From Stenotrophomonas sp. ESTM1D_MKCIP4_1 (GTDB lineage: Bacteria > Pseudomonadota > Gammaproteobacteria > Xanthomonadales > Xanthomonadaceae): a stretch of DNA of 64,000 nt. Position numbers and translations under genes: made by a program. The DNA lies in assembly GCF_003086895.1 (NCBI RefSeq), contig NZ_CP026004.1:1896731-1960730 (forward strand), written 5' to 3'. Below the pieces are notes generated by a model. The model did not search any database. It was not told the origin of the DNA and saw nothing but the letters and a program-made list of their open reading frames with translations. Of this stretch, positions 48,099 through 56,931 are shown in pieces; positions within the stretch are counted from its first letter, which is position 1, and every line of letters starts with the position of its first letter.

Positions 48099-49688
48099 AT
48101 GAAACTGCCCGCCGCCTGGCTGTGCTGCCTGTTGCTGACGTCGCCGGCCTGGGCCGCCGACACGGTGGTCAGTGGCAAGGTCTATCTCGAACGCGACGGC
48201 AAGCCCGGGCGCGGTGCGACCGATCCGGGCCTGGCCGGTGTGCAGGTCTCCAACGGAGAAACCATCGTCAAGACCGCTGCCGATGGCAGCTACAGCCTGC
48301 CGGTGCGCGACGGGCAGACGGTGTTCGTGATCAAGCCCGATGCCTACACGTTCCCGAAGGCGGCTGATGGACTGCCTGCGTTCTGGCGCCACTACCGCCC
48401 GAACGGATCGCCCGCCTTGAAGTACGGTGGCATCGCCGCGACCGGTGAGGCCGGCCGTGGCTGGGATTTCGCCCTGCAGTCCGACCGCCATGACAGCCGC
48501 CGCGGCTTCCAGATGCTGGTCTTCACCGATTCGCAGACGGCCACCCTGAAGGACATCGGCTACTACCAGCAGGCCATCGTGGCCCCGCTGGTGGGCCAGA
48601 CCAAGGCGCGCCTGGGCACCACGCTGGGCGACATCGTCAATGATGATCTCAGCCTGTACCCGGCCATCAACAAGGTCACCACCCAGCTGGGGGTGCCGTG
48701 GTTCCACGTGCCGGGCAACCACGATCTGGATTTCGACGCCGCCAACGACGACCACTCGCTGGACAGCTGGCGCAACATCTACGGCCCCGATACCTATGCG
48801 GTGGAAGAGGGCGGTGCCAGCTTCGTTTTCCTGGATGACGTGGTGTACGACCCCAACGCCAAGCCGAAGTACGTTGGTGGCCTGCGCGAAGACCAGTTTG
48901 CTTTCCTTGCCGGCTACCTGAAGGGCCTGCACAAGGACCGCCTGCTGGTGCTGGGCATGCACATCCCGCTGTTCGATGCCGCACCGGGGCGCGAGACGTT
49001 CCGCCATGCAGACCGCCAGCGCCTGTTCGACCTGCTCAAGGACTTCCGCAACGTGCTGGTGCTGAGTGGCCACAGCCACACCCAGCAGCACGTCTACCAC
49101 GGCAAGGCGGAGGGCTGGCAGGGTGAGAAGCCGCTGCACGAGTACAACGTCGGCGCCAACTGCGGTGCGTTCTGGTCGGGCGTGAAGAGCGCCGCTGGCG
49201 TGCCGGACAGCACGATGAGTGACGGTACGCCCAAGGGCTATGCGCTGCTGGACGTGGCCGGCAACGGCAGCTACCGCCTGCAGTACCGCGTGGCCGGTGC
49301 CCCGGCCAGCGACCAGATCGGCCTGCATGCACCGAAGGTGCTGCGCCAGGGGGCCTACCCGGCGTGGGGCGTGTACGCCAACGTCTACATGGGTGAGGAC
49401 ACCAGCGTGGTGGAGTTCCGCGTCGATGGCGGCGCATGGCAGCCGATGAAGCAGGTCAGCCAGCCGGATCCGCGCCTGCTGGTCGAAAACGTCGCCGATG
49501 ACACGGCCGACGCCCTGCGCGGCTATGATCGTTCGCCGGAAGCCACCGCATCGCCGCACCTGTGGCGTGGCGCGCTGCCGACCAACCTCGAGGTGGGCAG
49601 CCACAAGGTCGAGGTTCGCTCGACCCAGCCCGATGGCGCGGTGTTCACCGCCACCACCCGTTACAGCCTGCAGACGGCACAGCCCTGA
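48099..49688 (+). CDS. Exported calcineurin-like phosphoesterase
   Basis: A 529-aa protein with a signal peptide (MKLPAAWLCCLLLTSPAWA). An N-terminal beta-sandwich (VVSGKVYLERDG, GVQVSNGETIVKTAADGSYS) precedes the metal-binding phosphoesterase core: LVFTDSQTA, VPGNHDLDFD, LGMHIPLFD and LSGHSHTQQH. A C-terminal beta domain starts around 410. The first motif is D-x-Q where many relatives have D-x-H, which is normal for this three-domain subgroup. The substrate is unknown; periplasmic phosphate-ester hydrolysis is likely. Confidence 0.87.
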   Translation: MKLPAAWLCCLLLTSPAWAADTVVSGKVYLERDGKPGRGATDPGLAGVQVSNGETIVKTAADGSYSLPVRDGQTVFVIKPDAYTFPKAADGLPAFWRHYRPNGSPALKYGGIAATGEAGRGWDFALQSDRHDSRRGFQMLVFTDSQTATLKDIGYYQQAIVAPLVGQTKARLGTTLGDIVNDDLSLYPAINKVTTQLGVPWFHVPGNHDLDFDAANDDHSLDSWRNIYGPDTYAVEEGGASFVFLDDVVYDPNAKPKYVGGLREDQFAFLAGYLKGLHKDRLLVLGMHIPLFDAAPGRETFRHADRQRLFDLLKDFRNVLVLSGHSHTQQHVYHGKAEGWQGEKPLHEYNVGANCGAFWSGVKSAAGVPDSTMSDGTPKGYALLDVAGNGSYRLQYRVAGAPASDQIGLHAPKVLRQGAYPAWGVYANVYMGEDTSVVEFRVDGGAWQPMKQVSQPDPRLLVENVADDTADALRGYDRSPEATASPHLWRGALPTNLEVGSHKVEVRSTQPDGAVFTATTRYSLQTAQP

Positions 49689-49771
49689 TCCAGGCCGGTC
49701 CGGGTGCAGGTTCGCTGCACCCGGTCCCGCAGCGTTGGCAAAGCGCGTGCAATGCCTGAGAATCGACACGA

Positions 49772-49785
49772 TTCAATCGATTCAA
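49772..49785. promoter_or_regulatory. Putative LacI-type operator (site 4)
   Basis: TTCAATCGATTCAA fits the palindrome TTnnATCGATnnAA that is shared with 55975, 56096 and 56823. It lies 11 bp upstream of the glucokinase start. Confidence 0.7.
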
Positions 49786-49795
49786 GCAGGCCAGT

Positions 49796-50839
49796 GTGAA
49801 CGTTGCAGCAGCGTCCCCGGTACTTTCCGATCTGGCCAGCCCTTCCGCTGGCAGCGGTGCCCCCCACGGCCATGATCCGCGCAGCCTGGTGGTGGCCGAT
49901 GTTGGTGGCACCTTTGCCCGCCTGGCCCTGGCCGAGACCACGCCAGGGCAGACCCCGCGCCTGGGCAGCTACCGCACATATGCCTGTGCCGACCACCCGA
50001 GCCTGGCTGCAATCCTCGCCGATTTCACCGCCAGCCTCGGTCAGTCGGTGAGCACGGCGGTCGTGGCCATTGCTGGCCTGCTCGATGGCGATGTGCTGAT
50101 CAACGCCAACCTGCCCTGGACGGTCTCGCTGTCGACCACGCGTGCGCAGTCCGGGCTGCAGGAACTGCAGTTGATCAACGATTTCGAGGCGGTGGCGCTG
50201 GCCATTCCGTATCTGCAGGCTGACACGCTCGTTCCGTTGAACGGCGATGCCGATCCATCGCAGGCGTTCCCGGCGCTGGTGCTGGGCGCCGGCACGGGCC
50301 TGGGGGCAGCGCTGCGCTTCGCCGATGGTGAGCGCCCGGTGCTGGCCAGCGAGATCGGCCATGCCGCCCTGGGGGCCGGCAACGCGCTGGAACTGCAGGT
50401 ACTGGGCAGGCTGCTGCAGCGCTGGCCGCACGTGGACAACGAGCGCGTGCTGTCCGGCAGTGGCCTGATGAACCTTTACCCCTGCCTGTGCGAGCTGCGC
50501 GGTGTGACGCCGCAGTGGACCAGCACCGAGGCGCTGATCGGCGCAGCGCGCAGTGGCGAGGATGCGTTGGCGGTGGAGACCCTGCAGGTGTTCTGCGCCT
50601 GGCTGGGCAGCCTGGCCGGTGATGCGGCGATCGCCGTCGGTGCGCGTTCGGTGTATCTGGCTGGCGGCATCTCCGCGCACGTGCAGGATTTCCTTGCCGA
50701 TGGCCGCTTCCGCGAGCGTTTCCTCAACAAGGGTGTGTTGACCGACGTGCTGCGGCAGGTGCCGGTGTGGCGCGTCGAGCATGGCCAGCTGGGCGTGCTG
50801 GGCGCAGCGGTCTGGCACGCGGCGCGCCGGGCCGCCTGA
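49796..50839 (+). CDS. glk: Glucokinase-family sugar kinase
   Basis: A 347-aa kinase of the Glk (non-ROK) family. VVADVGGTFARLALAE is the phosphate loop, INDFEAVALAIPYL the substrate part, and LGAGTGLGAALRF and SGSGLMNLY further family marks; the catalytic Asp is in LINDFEA. GTG start. It is the first gene of a unit with glycosylasparaginase and CutC and has a LacI-type operator in front, so it may phosphorylate glucose or another hexose freed from N-glycans. Confidence 0.87.
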   Translation: MNVAAASPVLSDLASPSAGSGAPHGHDPRSLVVADVGGTFARLALAETTPGQTPRLGSYRTYACADHPSLAAILADFTASLGQSVSTAVVAIAGLLDGDVLINANLPWTVSLSTTRAQSGLQELQLINDFEAVALAIPYLQADTLVPLNGDADPSQAFPALVLGAGTGLGAALRFADGERPVLASEIGHAALGAGNALELQVLGRLLQRWPHVDNERVLSGSGLMNLYPCLCELRGVTPQWTSTEALIGAARSGEDALAVETLQVFCAWLGSLAGDAAIAVGARSVYLAGGISAHVQDFLADGRFRERFLNKGVLTDVLRQVPVWRVEHGQLGVLGAAVWHAARRAA

Positions 50840-50895
50840 CAACAGCAAGGGCTGCCGGCAGCCTGCCGGCGGCGGATCGAACGACGGAGGCGGAC

Positions 50896-51894
50896 ATGGT
50901 GGATCGCAGGCAGTTCCTGCAGGCCGGAGCACTGGCCGCAGGCATCGCAGCCTTGCCGGGCGTGCAGGCACGCAGCCAGGGCGGGGCGAAGGTCGTTTCA
51001 ACGTGGGATTTCGGCGTGCCGGCCAATCAGGCGGCGTGGAAGGTGCTGGCCGGCGGCGGCAGCGCGCTGGATGCGGTGGAAGCGGGCGCACGCTGGGCAG
51101 AGAGCGAGCTGTGCAATCCCACGGTCGGCCATTGCGGCAACCCGGATCGCGACGGCGTGCTGAGCCTGGATGCCAGCATCATGGACGGCGATGGCCGCTG
51201 CGGTGCGGTGGCTGCGCTGGTGGACATCCTGCACCCGGTGTCGGTGGCCCGCAAAGTGATGGAGAACAGTCCGCACGTGCTGCTGGTGGGCGAGGGCGCC
51301 CAGCAGTTCGCGGTGCAGCAGGGCTTCGAGCGCCAGCACCTGCTGACCCCGCAGGCTGAAGCGGCCTGGCGCGAGTGGCTGAAGACCGAGCAGTACCAGC
51401 CGCAGATCAACGCCGAGCGTCGCGGCATCCCCGGCAACAGTGACAACCACGACACCATCGGCATGCTGGCGCTGGATGCCAAGGGCAACCTTGCCGGCGC
51501 CTGCACCACCAGCGGCATGGCCTGGAAGCTGCACGGGCGCGTGGGCGACAGCCCCATCATCGGCGCCGGCCTGTACGTGGACAACGAAGTGGGCGCGGCC
51601 ACGGCCTCGGGCGTGGGCGAAGAGATGATCCGCAATGCGGCCTCGTTCCTGGTGGTCGAGCTGATGCGCCAGGGGCGCACGCCTGCGCAGGCCTGCCGCG
51701 AGGCGATCGAGCGGGTGGTGCGCAAGCGCCCCGAAGCCAGCAGGACCCTGCAGGTCTGCTTCCTGGCCATGAGCAAACAGGGTGAGGTGGGCGCATACGC
51801 GCTGCATCGCGGCTTCGTCTACGCCGTCTGTGATGCACAGCGCCAGGATGACCTGCGCGATTCGCCGTCGATCTACACGAGCACCCAGGCGTGA
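50896..51894 (+). CDS. N4-(beta-N-acetylglucosaminyl)-L-asparaginase
   Basis: A 332-aa Ntn-hydrolase precursor cutting the GlcNAc-Asn bond. The nucleophilic Thr187 follows NSDNHD (autocleavage before TIGML), and GRVGDSPIIGAGLYVDN holds the substrate-binding residues. The N-terminus MVDRRQFLQAGALAAG is a twin-arginine signal, so the folded enzyme is exported. GGAGG precedes the ATG. It takes the last step of N-glycan breakdown from glycosylated Asn. A GTGA overlap couples it to cutC. Confidence 0.9.
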   Translation: MVDRRQFLQAGALAAGIAALPGVQARSQGGAKVVSTWDFGVPANQAAWKVLAGGGSALDAVEAGARWAESELCNPTVGHCGNPDRDGVLSLDASIMDGDGRCGAVAALVDILHPVSVARKVMENSPHVLLVGEGAQQFAVQQGFERQHLLTPQAEAAWREWLKTEQYQPQINAERRGIPGNSDNHDTIGMLALDAKGNLAGACTTSGMAWKLHGRVGDSPIIGAGLYVDNEVGAATASGVGEEMIRNAASFLVVELMRQGRTPAQACREAIERVVRKRPEASRTLQVCFLAMSKQGEVGAYALHRGFVYAVCDAQRQDDLRDSPSIYTSTQA

Positions 51895-52628
51895 GCGTGC
51901 GCCTGGGGTTGGAAATCGCCAGCAATTCGGTGGCCTCGGCGCTTGCCGCGCAGGCTGGTGGTGCCGACCGCATCGAACTGTTCGACAATCTTGCCGAGGG
52001 CGGCACCACGCCGTCTTTTGCCAGCATCGCCATTGCCCGCGAGCGGCTGACCATTCCGCTGTTCGTGCTGGTGCGCCCGCGTGCCGGCGACTTCCACTAC
52101 GACGCATTGGAAACCGAGCTGATGCTGCGTGACATCGCGCAGTGCCGTGCACTGGGCTGTGATGGCGTGGTGGTGGGCGCGCTGGATGCGCAGGGTGACA
52201 TCGACCTGCCGCTGTGCCGGGAGCTGGTGCAGGCCGCCGGGCCGCTGCAGGTCACGTTCCATCGCGCTTTCGATGCGACCCGCGATCTGTCCGCGGCGCT
52301 GGAGCAGGTGATCGGCCTCGGCTGCCAGCGCGTGCTGACGTCGGGCGGGCAGGTCAGTGCCGAGGCCGGCAGCAAGGTGCTGGCTGCGCTGGTCAGCCAG
52401 TCCGCGGGGCGCATCAGCGTGATGGCCGGCGCCGGGCTGGGCCCGGCCAACATCGCCGCGGTGGCCCGGCAGACCGGTTGCAGCGAACTGCACGCGTCTG
52501 CCAAGGGTCTGCGGCGTTCGGCCATGCAGTTCCAGAACCCGGTGCTGCGTGGGCTGGACCCCGACTGGAGCCAGACCAGCACCGCCACGGTTGCGGCCTT
52601 GCGCAAGGCGCTGGTCGCCGCGCGGTAA
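51891..52628 (+). CDS. cutC: CutC-family TIM-barrel protein
   Basis: A 245-aa CutC homologue: LEIASNSVASALAAQAGGAD, LFDNLAEGGTTPS, VLVRPRAGDFHY, FHRAFDATRD, VLTSGG and ELHASAKG are typical. CutC was named for copper homeostasis, but direct evidence for that is thin. Here it is translationally coupled to glycosylasparaginase inside a sugar regulon with no copper genes, which suggests a role in amino-sugar or glycan metabolism. GTG start. Confidence 0.9.
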   Translation: MSVRLGLEIASNSVASALAAQAGGADRIELFDNLAEGGTTPSFASIAIARERLTIPLFVLVRPRAGDFHYDALETELMLRDIAQCRALGCDGVVVGALDAQGDIDLPLCRELVQAAGPLQVTFHRAFDATRDLSAALEQVIGLGCQRVLTSGGQVSAEAGSKVLAALVSQSAGRISVMAGAGLGPANIAAVARQTGCSELHASAKGLRRSAMQFQNPVLRGLDPDWSQTSTATVAALRKALVAAR

Positions 52629-52639
52629 CCCGCTTTTCC

Positions 52640-52836
52640 GTAGAGCCGAAGGTAGCGGCAGGAGCCGCTGCCAACGTCGCTTGCGACGGCCCGCAGGGTG
52701 CCGGTCAGGACGACCGGCATAGCCCACGCTCGGCCGCGCTTTGCGCACAACAGAACGGCAGCCACCTGTAAAAGCGTGACTGTCGTGGAGGACCGTTGCG
52801 CGGGGTCGGATCCCTTCGCAGAAGGGCTCCGACCCC
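52640..52836. repeat. Two REP-type hairpins
   Basis: GGTAGCGGC/GCCGCTGCC (52651-52673) after a GTAG end, and a long stem GGGGTCGGA...TCCGACCCC with inner CCCTT/AAGGG (52802-52836). They fill the gap between convergent cutC and the receptor gene. No T run follows. Confidence 0.75.
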
Positions 52837-52845
52837 GATGGCGCC

Positions 52846-55800
52846 TTAGAACTTGTAGGTCGCGCCGAAGTAGATCTGTCGGCCCGAGTACAGGTTGGAG
52901 ATCAGGCGCGACTGGGTGTCGTTGCCCAGGTAGATGCGCTGCTCGGACTTGGTGGCATTGAGCACCGAGGCAGTGAAGGTCAGCGCTTCGGTGAAGTTGT
53001 AGGCCACGTTCAGATCGAGCTGGTCGTACGGTTCGCTGTACTGGGTCATGCCGTTGACCAGGCCGCCGACCACTTCACCACGACGGTTGTACGAGGCACG
53101 GGCCAGGAACCGGTCGGTTTCGTAGAACACCGTCAGGTTGGCCTGGTTCTTGGCGCTGCCGACCAGCGGCGATGCGCCGAGGTTCTCGCCATTGAGCTCG
53201 ATCGACGCCAGGTTGGTGTCGTTGTAGGTGTAGTTGGCCTGCACGCCCAGGCCGAAGTCGAAGGTGTACTGACCGTACAGTTCCACGCCCTGCGACACCG
53301 CATCGCGCCCGTTGGCCTGGGTGCTGTAGTTCTGCACCGTCACCATCTCGCCGCCGACTTCCATCTGCACGTCACGCACGATCGGCACGGTGAAGTTGCT
53401 GATGTCCTTGCGGAACAGACCCACGCCCGCCACTGCGCCCGGCATGAAGTACCACTCGACGCCGAGGTCGTACTGGGTGGCCTCGAAGGCTTCCAGATTC
53501 TTGTTGCTGCCGCTGCCGGCCCAGCCTTCGGTCGGTGCGCCGCCGGCGACGCGGCGGTCATTGACGTACTCGGCGCTGTAGTAGCTCAGGCTGCCCGGCG
53601 AGGCAATGCTGGTGTAGCTCGGGCGCGCCACGACCTTCGATGCCGCACCGCGCAGGACCAGCGAGTCGGTGATGTCCCAGGCGATGTTGAAGCTGGGCAG
53701 CACGTCGGTGTAGGTGCGGTCCGAACCGATCAGCTCGTAGCTCTTCTCGCGTGCAAGATTGTCCGGCAGGCGCACGAAGCCGCTTTCGCAGCCGTAGGTG
53801 GGGTAGGCGGCCGCTGCCGGATCATCGCAGGACATCGGTGCGCCGGAAGCGTTGTCCAGGAAGTAGTCGTTGAAGCGTTCGATGGAATCGCTGGACTGGG
53901 CGAACTGCTCGGTACGCACCACGCGCACACCCACGTTGCCGCGCAGGCGCTCGGTACGGAAGTTTGCCTGGAAGTAACCGGAATAGATCTTCTCGTTGAC
54001 GTTGTAGACGAAGTCGTCTTCCACGCGGTTGTGCGACTGGCCGTACGTGCTGTTCAGGTAGTCGATGTAAGCCGGGTAGTTGATGCCCGGGAACACATTG
54101 GCATTGAAGCCGTGGCCAAGGCCGGTGATCGGGTTGGACAGGAAGAAGCCCGGCTGGGCGATGCCGGCCGTGTTGTCGCAGCCCGCCTGGTAGCGGCTGT
54201 CGTAGTCGTTCGGATCGGCGCCCTTGCACACCCAGTAAGTGTTGCCGGTGTTGCGATGGACCTTGCCGTCACGGTACTTGGCGCCGAACTGGATCGAGTC
54301 CAGCCAGCCGCTCTCGAACATCTTGGTGACGTCAGCCTGGAAATGGCTCTGCTTGACCTCGGTCTGCATCCAAGACGAGTCGGTCGAGCCGGTATCGACC
54401 TCGGCGATGCCATTCATCAGCACCTCCTGCAGGTTCGGCGAGACGGTCAGCGTCGGCGTGCCGGTCAAATCCCATGCGGTGTACTGGTTGCCCGATTCCC
54501 ACACGCCGTTGACGCGGCGGCGCGGCTTCGCCGACATGCGGAAGTTCATCGACGGACCGCCTTCGGACCAGGTGCGGCCACCGCTGAAGGAGGCCTTCCA
54601 CAGGGGACTGATATCCCAGTCGATGGTCAGGTCGGCGGTCTGCGAGAGCGCCTTTTCACGGCTGTAGCCGCCGGTCAGCTGCGGGGTCGGAATGGTGCAG
54701 TCGTCCGGTCCCCAGCCACCCGGGGCCAGGCCGGCGGCCGCGGCTTCGTCTTCGCTGCAGTAGTAGGCCTTGCCCGGCAGCTTCTCGAACTGGGCGCCGG
54801 TCACCACGGTGCCACTGGGGTCGAAGGTCAGGCCATTGAGCAGGCGCCCGCCGGCCCAGTTGCCGTCACCGTTGTAGCGGGCCATGTTCCATTCGGGCAC
54901 CTTGAGCATGTTCTGCGCATAGTCGCCGTCCAGCTGGAAGCGGAAGTAGTTGGCGGTCAGGGTCAGGTTGTCGACCGGCTTGAACTGGAACGTCAGCTGG
55001 CCACCCTTGCGCTCGCGCTTCTCTTCCTTCACGGCGAAGTTCACCGAGGTGGGCATGAAGAAGTCGGTGTAGTTGTTGCCGAACTGGTCGTTGAAGCCGG
55101 AGTTGCCCCACCAGTAGTTGATGCCGCCCTGGGTGAGGGCATTGCCGTTGGCATCACGGGCGTCGACGTCGGTGCCGTACCACTGGTAGTTCTCGGTGGT
55201 CACTTCCATGGTGCGGCTGGTGCGCTTCTGCTGGGTTACGCCCACCAGCACACCGAAGCGCTCGTCCTTGCTGTGCCACGAGTACAGCGCCGACGCCTGC
55301 GGGTCGACATCCTGGTGGGTATCGGAGGAGACGCCTTCCAGGGTCACGTAGCCGGAGTTGGATTCCATTTCCAGCGGGCGGCGGGTGTGCAGGATGACCG
55401 TGCCACCGATGCCGCCTTCGTCGATGCGTGCTTCCGGCGACTTGAACAGCTCGGCGCTGGACAGCATGTTCGACGGCAGCAGGGTGTAGTTGAACGAACG
55501 GCTGGCCTCGTCATTGGTTTCGGAGGTGGCGATGTAGTTGCCGTTCAACTGGGTGAGGGTCAGGTCCGGATCGAGGCCGCGCACGCTGACGCTCTTGCCT
55601 TCGCCGCCGTCGCGTGTGATGACCACGCCAGGCACGCGCTGCAGGGAGTCGGCCACGTTCTTGTCGGGGAACTTGCCGACGTCCTCGGCGGTGATCACTT
55701 CAACGACGGCGTTGGCGTCACGCTTCTGCTGCAGGCTCTTTTCGATGGCGTAGCGGTAGCCGGTGACCTGGACGCTGTCCAGGGTGGTGGCATCGCTGCT

Positions 55801-55932
55801 GCCGGTGGTGGTCTGTGCGGTGGCCTGCTGGGCAGCGGCGCCGAGGGGCGCGACAGCTGCAGCCAGGGCCAGCGCGACGGCCAGCGACAAGGCGTCGCGA
55901 CCGTGCGTATGAGTTGAATGCTTGATTGCCAT
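52846..55932 (-). CDS. TonB-dependent outer-membrane receptor
   Basis: A 1028-aa receptor of the large Xanthomonas/Caulobacter type used for sugar and glycan import. The signal peptide ends near PLGAAAQ, the TonB-box region is near TTLDSVQVTGYR, the plug has FPDKNVADSLQRVPGVVITR and VSVRGLDPDLTLTQLNG, and the protein ends RQIYFGATYKF with a C-terminal Phe as in outer-membrane barrels. The start ATG 55932 follows AGGAGAGAGGGAGAG. Two operator-like palindromes lie upstream. With the divergent GH92 gene it forms a glycan-uptake locus; the substrate is probably mannose-containing N-glycan. Confidence 0.93.
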   Translation of the reverse strand: MAIKHSTHTHGRDALSLAVALALAAAVAPLGAAAQQATAQTTTGSSDATTLDSVQVTGYRYAIEKSLQQKRDANAVVEVITAEDVGKFPDKNVADSLQRVPGVVITRDGGEGKSVSVRGLDPDLTLTQLNGNYIATSETNDEASRSFNYTLLPSNMLSSAELFKSPEARIDEGGIGGTVILHTRRPLEMESNSGYVTLEGVSSDTHQDVDPQASALYSWHSKDERFGVLVGVTQQKRTSRTMEVTTENYQWYGTDVDARDANGNALTQGGINYWWGNSGFNDQFGNNYTDFFMPTSVNFAVKEEKRERKGGQLTFQFKPVDNLTLTANYFRFQLDGDYAQNMLKVPEWNMARYNGDGNWAGGRLLNGLTFDPSGTVVTGAQFEKLPGKAYYCSEDEAAAAGLAPGGWGPDDCTIPTPQLTGGYSREKALSQTADLTIDWDISPLWKASFSGGRTWSEGGPSMNFRMSAKPRRRVNGVWESGNQYTAWDLTGTPTLTVSPNLQEVLMNGIAEVDTGSTDSSWMQTEVKQSHFQADVTKMFESGWLDSIQFGAKYRDGKVHRNTGNTYWVCKGADPNDYDSRYQAGCDNTAGIAQPGFFLSNPITGLGHGFNANVFPGINYPAYIDYLNSTYGQSHNRVEDDFVYNVNEKIYSGYFQANFRTERLRGNVGVRVVRTEQFAQSSDSIERFNDYFLDNASGAPMSCDDPAAAAYPTYGCESGFVRLPDNLAREKSYELIGSDRTYTDVLPSFNIAWDITDSLVLRGAASKVVARPSYTSIASPGSLSYYSAEYVNDRRVAGGAPTEGWAGSGSNKNLEAFEATQYDLGVEWYFMPGAVAGVGLFRKDISNFTVPIVRDVQMEVGGEMVTVQNYSTQANGRDAVSQGVELYGQYTFDFGLGVQANYTYNDTNLASIELNGENLGASPLVGSAKNQANLTVFYETDRFLARASYNRRGEVVGGLVNGMTQYSEPYDQLDLNVAYNFTEALTFTASVLNATKSEQRIYLGNDTQSRLISNLYSGRQIYFGATYKF

Positions 55933-55974
55933 CTCTCCCTCTCTCCTGGATTGATCCGGTGACTGACGCGGAAC

Positions 55975-55988
55975 TTGAATCGATCTAA
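55975..55988. promoter_or_regulatory. Putative LacI-type operator (site 1)
   Basis: TTGAATCGATCTAA, 43 bp upstream of the receptor start. Palindrome TTnnATCGATnnAA with a central CG as in LacI/GalR-family operators. Confidence 0.72.
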
Positions 55989-56095
55989 TCTGTGATGCCG
56001 ATTTTGCTGAAGCCGCGCGGCTGCCTGGGGCGGCGCGCTCGTGCTCGTGTACGTGTTGTTCCGGTCCCCAACGCCGGGCCATCTCCTGAATCCGC

Positions 56096-56109
56096 TTGGA
56101 TCGATCTAA
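56096..56109. promoter_or_regulatory. Putative LacI-type operator (site 2)
   Basis: TTGGATCGATCTAA, 121 bp from site 1. Two sites about eleven helical turns apart would allow repressor looping over the receptor promoter. Confidence 0.7.
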
Positions 56110-56225
56110 GCGATGGCGGGGCGATTTTTAGCATGGCCGGAAGGGTTGCGCATGCTGCTACGCAATATTGCAGTGACGTGTCTGGCGAATGATGATTCGC
56201 TGAAATGGACTGGAATCGTTTACAT

Positions 56226-56437
56226 GCGCAAAAGGGGGAGGGGGGTTCGGCAGGGCTTGCAGCCCTGCACCTGTTTGAAGCCGAAGTCGAAGCCGAAGCA
56301 AGATCAAAGGCGGCTCTGGCTTTCTGCTGGTTGGGCGGGGCGGTGTGGGCTGGCAGGACACGCCGTAAACCCGTCCATGGGGGCTCGATGGCGCCATCCA
56401 TGGCGCCAACGGTCCTGCCAGCCCACACCACCCCACC
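56226..56437. repeat. Large palindromic repeat element, copy A
   Basis: It begins with CAGGGCTTGCAGCCCTG, continues with a GAAGNC hexamer array and ends in a hairpin with perfect 18-bp arms (GGTGTGGGCTGGCAGGAC at 56342-56359, complement 56412-56429). An inner palindrome GGCGCCATCCATGGCGCC lies near the loop. Copy B lies in opposite orientation 150 bp away. Confidence 0.8.
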
Positions 56438-56583
56438 CCCGACAGTTTCCTGGTGACGGTTGGAACATCACTTCAGCTGTCGACGAAATCTGTCAGATAT
56501 CGAACTTCATCTGAGGTCAGAGCCCATTGCGTAGCAACGGGATCCGACCCCGTCATTCCGGCAGATCGCGGAGAACTGTCCAA

Positions 56584-56784
56584 GGCGGGGTGGGTCCGGT
56601 TGAGGGGGCGTGAGCGCCATGGATGGCGCGACCGAGGCTACATGGACGTATTTACGCCGTCCCCCTCAACCGGACCCACCCCGCCAACCCACAGGACTCC
56701 AGCTCTTGACGTTGACGTTGACGTTGCCTTGGCTTGCAGCAGGTGCAGGGCTGCAAGCCCTGCAAGAGACCCCCCTCTTTTGCT
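56584..56784. repeat. Large palindromic repeat element, copy B (inverted)
   Basis: The hairpin has perfect 25-bp arms (56584-56608 with 56661-56685) and inner GCGCCATGGATGGCGC, then a (GACGTT)3 array and the inverted CAGGGCTGCAAGCCCTG end block. Order and spacing mirror copy A, but the arm sequences differ, so arms co-vary while the structure is kept. Confidence 0.8.
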
Positions 56785-56822
56785 GCGGCGCAGAATGCAA
56801 CGGCAGCGCGGCTTTGCTTTAC

Positions 56823-56836
56823 TTCAATCGATCTAA
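56823..56836. promoter_or_regulatory. Putative LacI-type operator (site 3)
   Basis: TTCAATCGATCTAA, about 95 bp before the GH92 start. Same palindrome as sites 1, 2 and 4. Confidence 0.72.
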
Positions 56837-56931
56837 ATCCGCCGGGGTGCGGATTTGTACCGATGGAAACGAGGCGTTCGGCCCTGACGGCCGGCGCTTC
56901 GCTGCCGCCCTGCCGCCAAGGAGTCCTGTCC

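Larger units (their letters stand above)
55933..56931. other. 1-kb divergent intergenic region
   Basis: It separates the receptor gene (minus) from the GH92 gene (plus). It holds three copies of the putative LacI operator, two large inverted repeat elements (56226-56437 and 56584-56784) and a short hairpin-prone stretch (56515-56555). I see no convincing protein gene; frames here run through the repeats. Confidence 0.8.

Noticed and set aside
52802..52836. Rho-independent terminator after cutC
   Set aside because: The stem is long but no T run follows on either strand; it matches a dispersed REP element.
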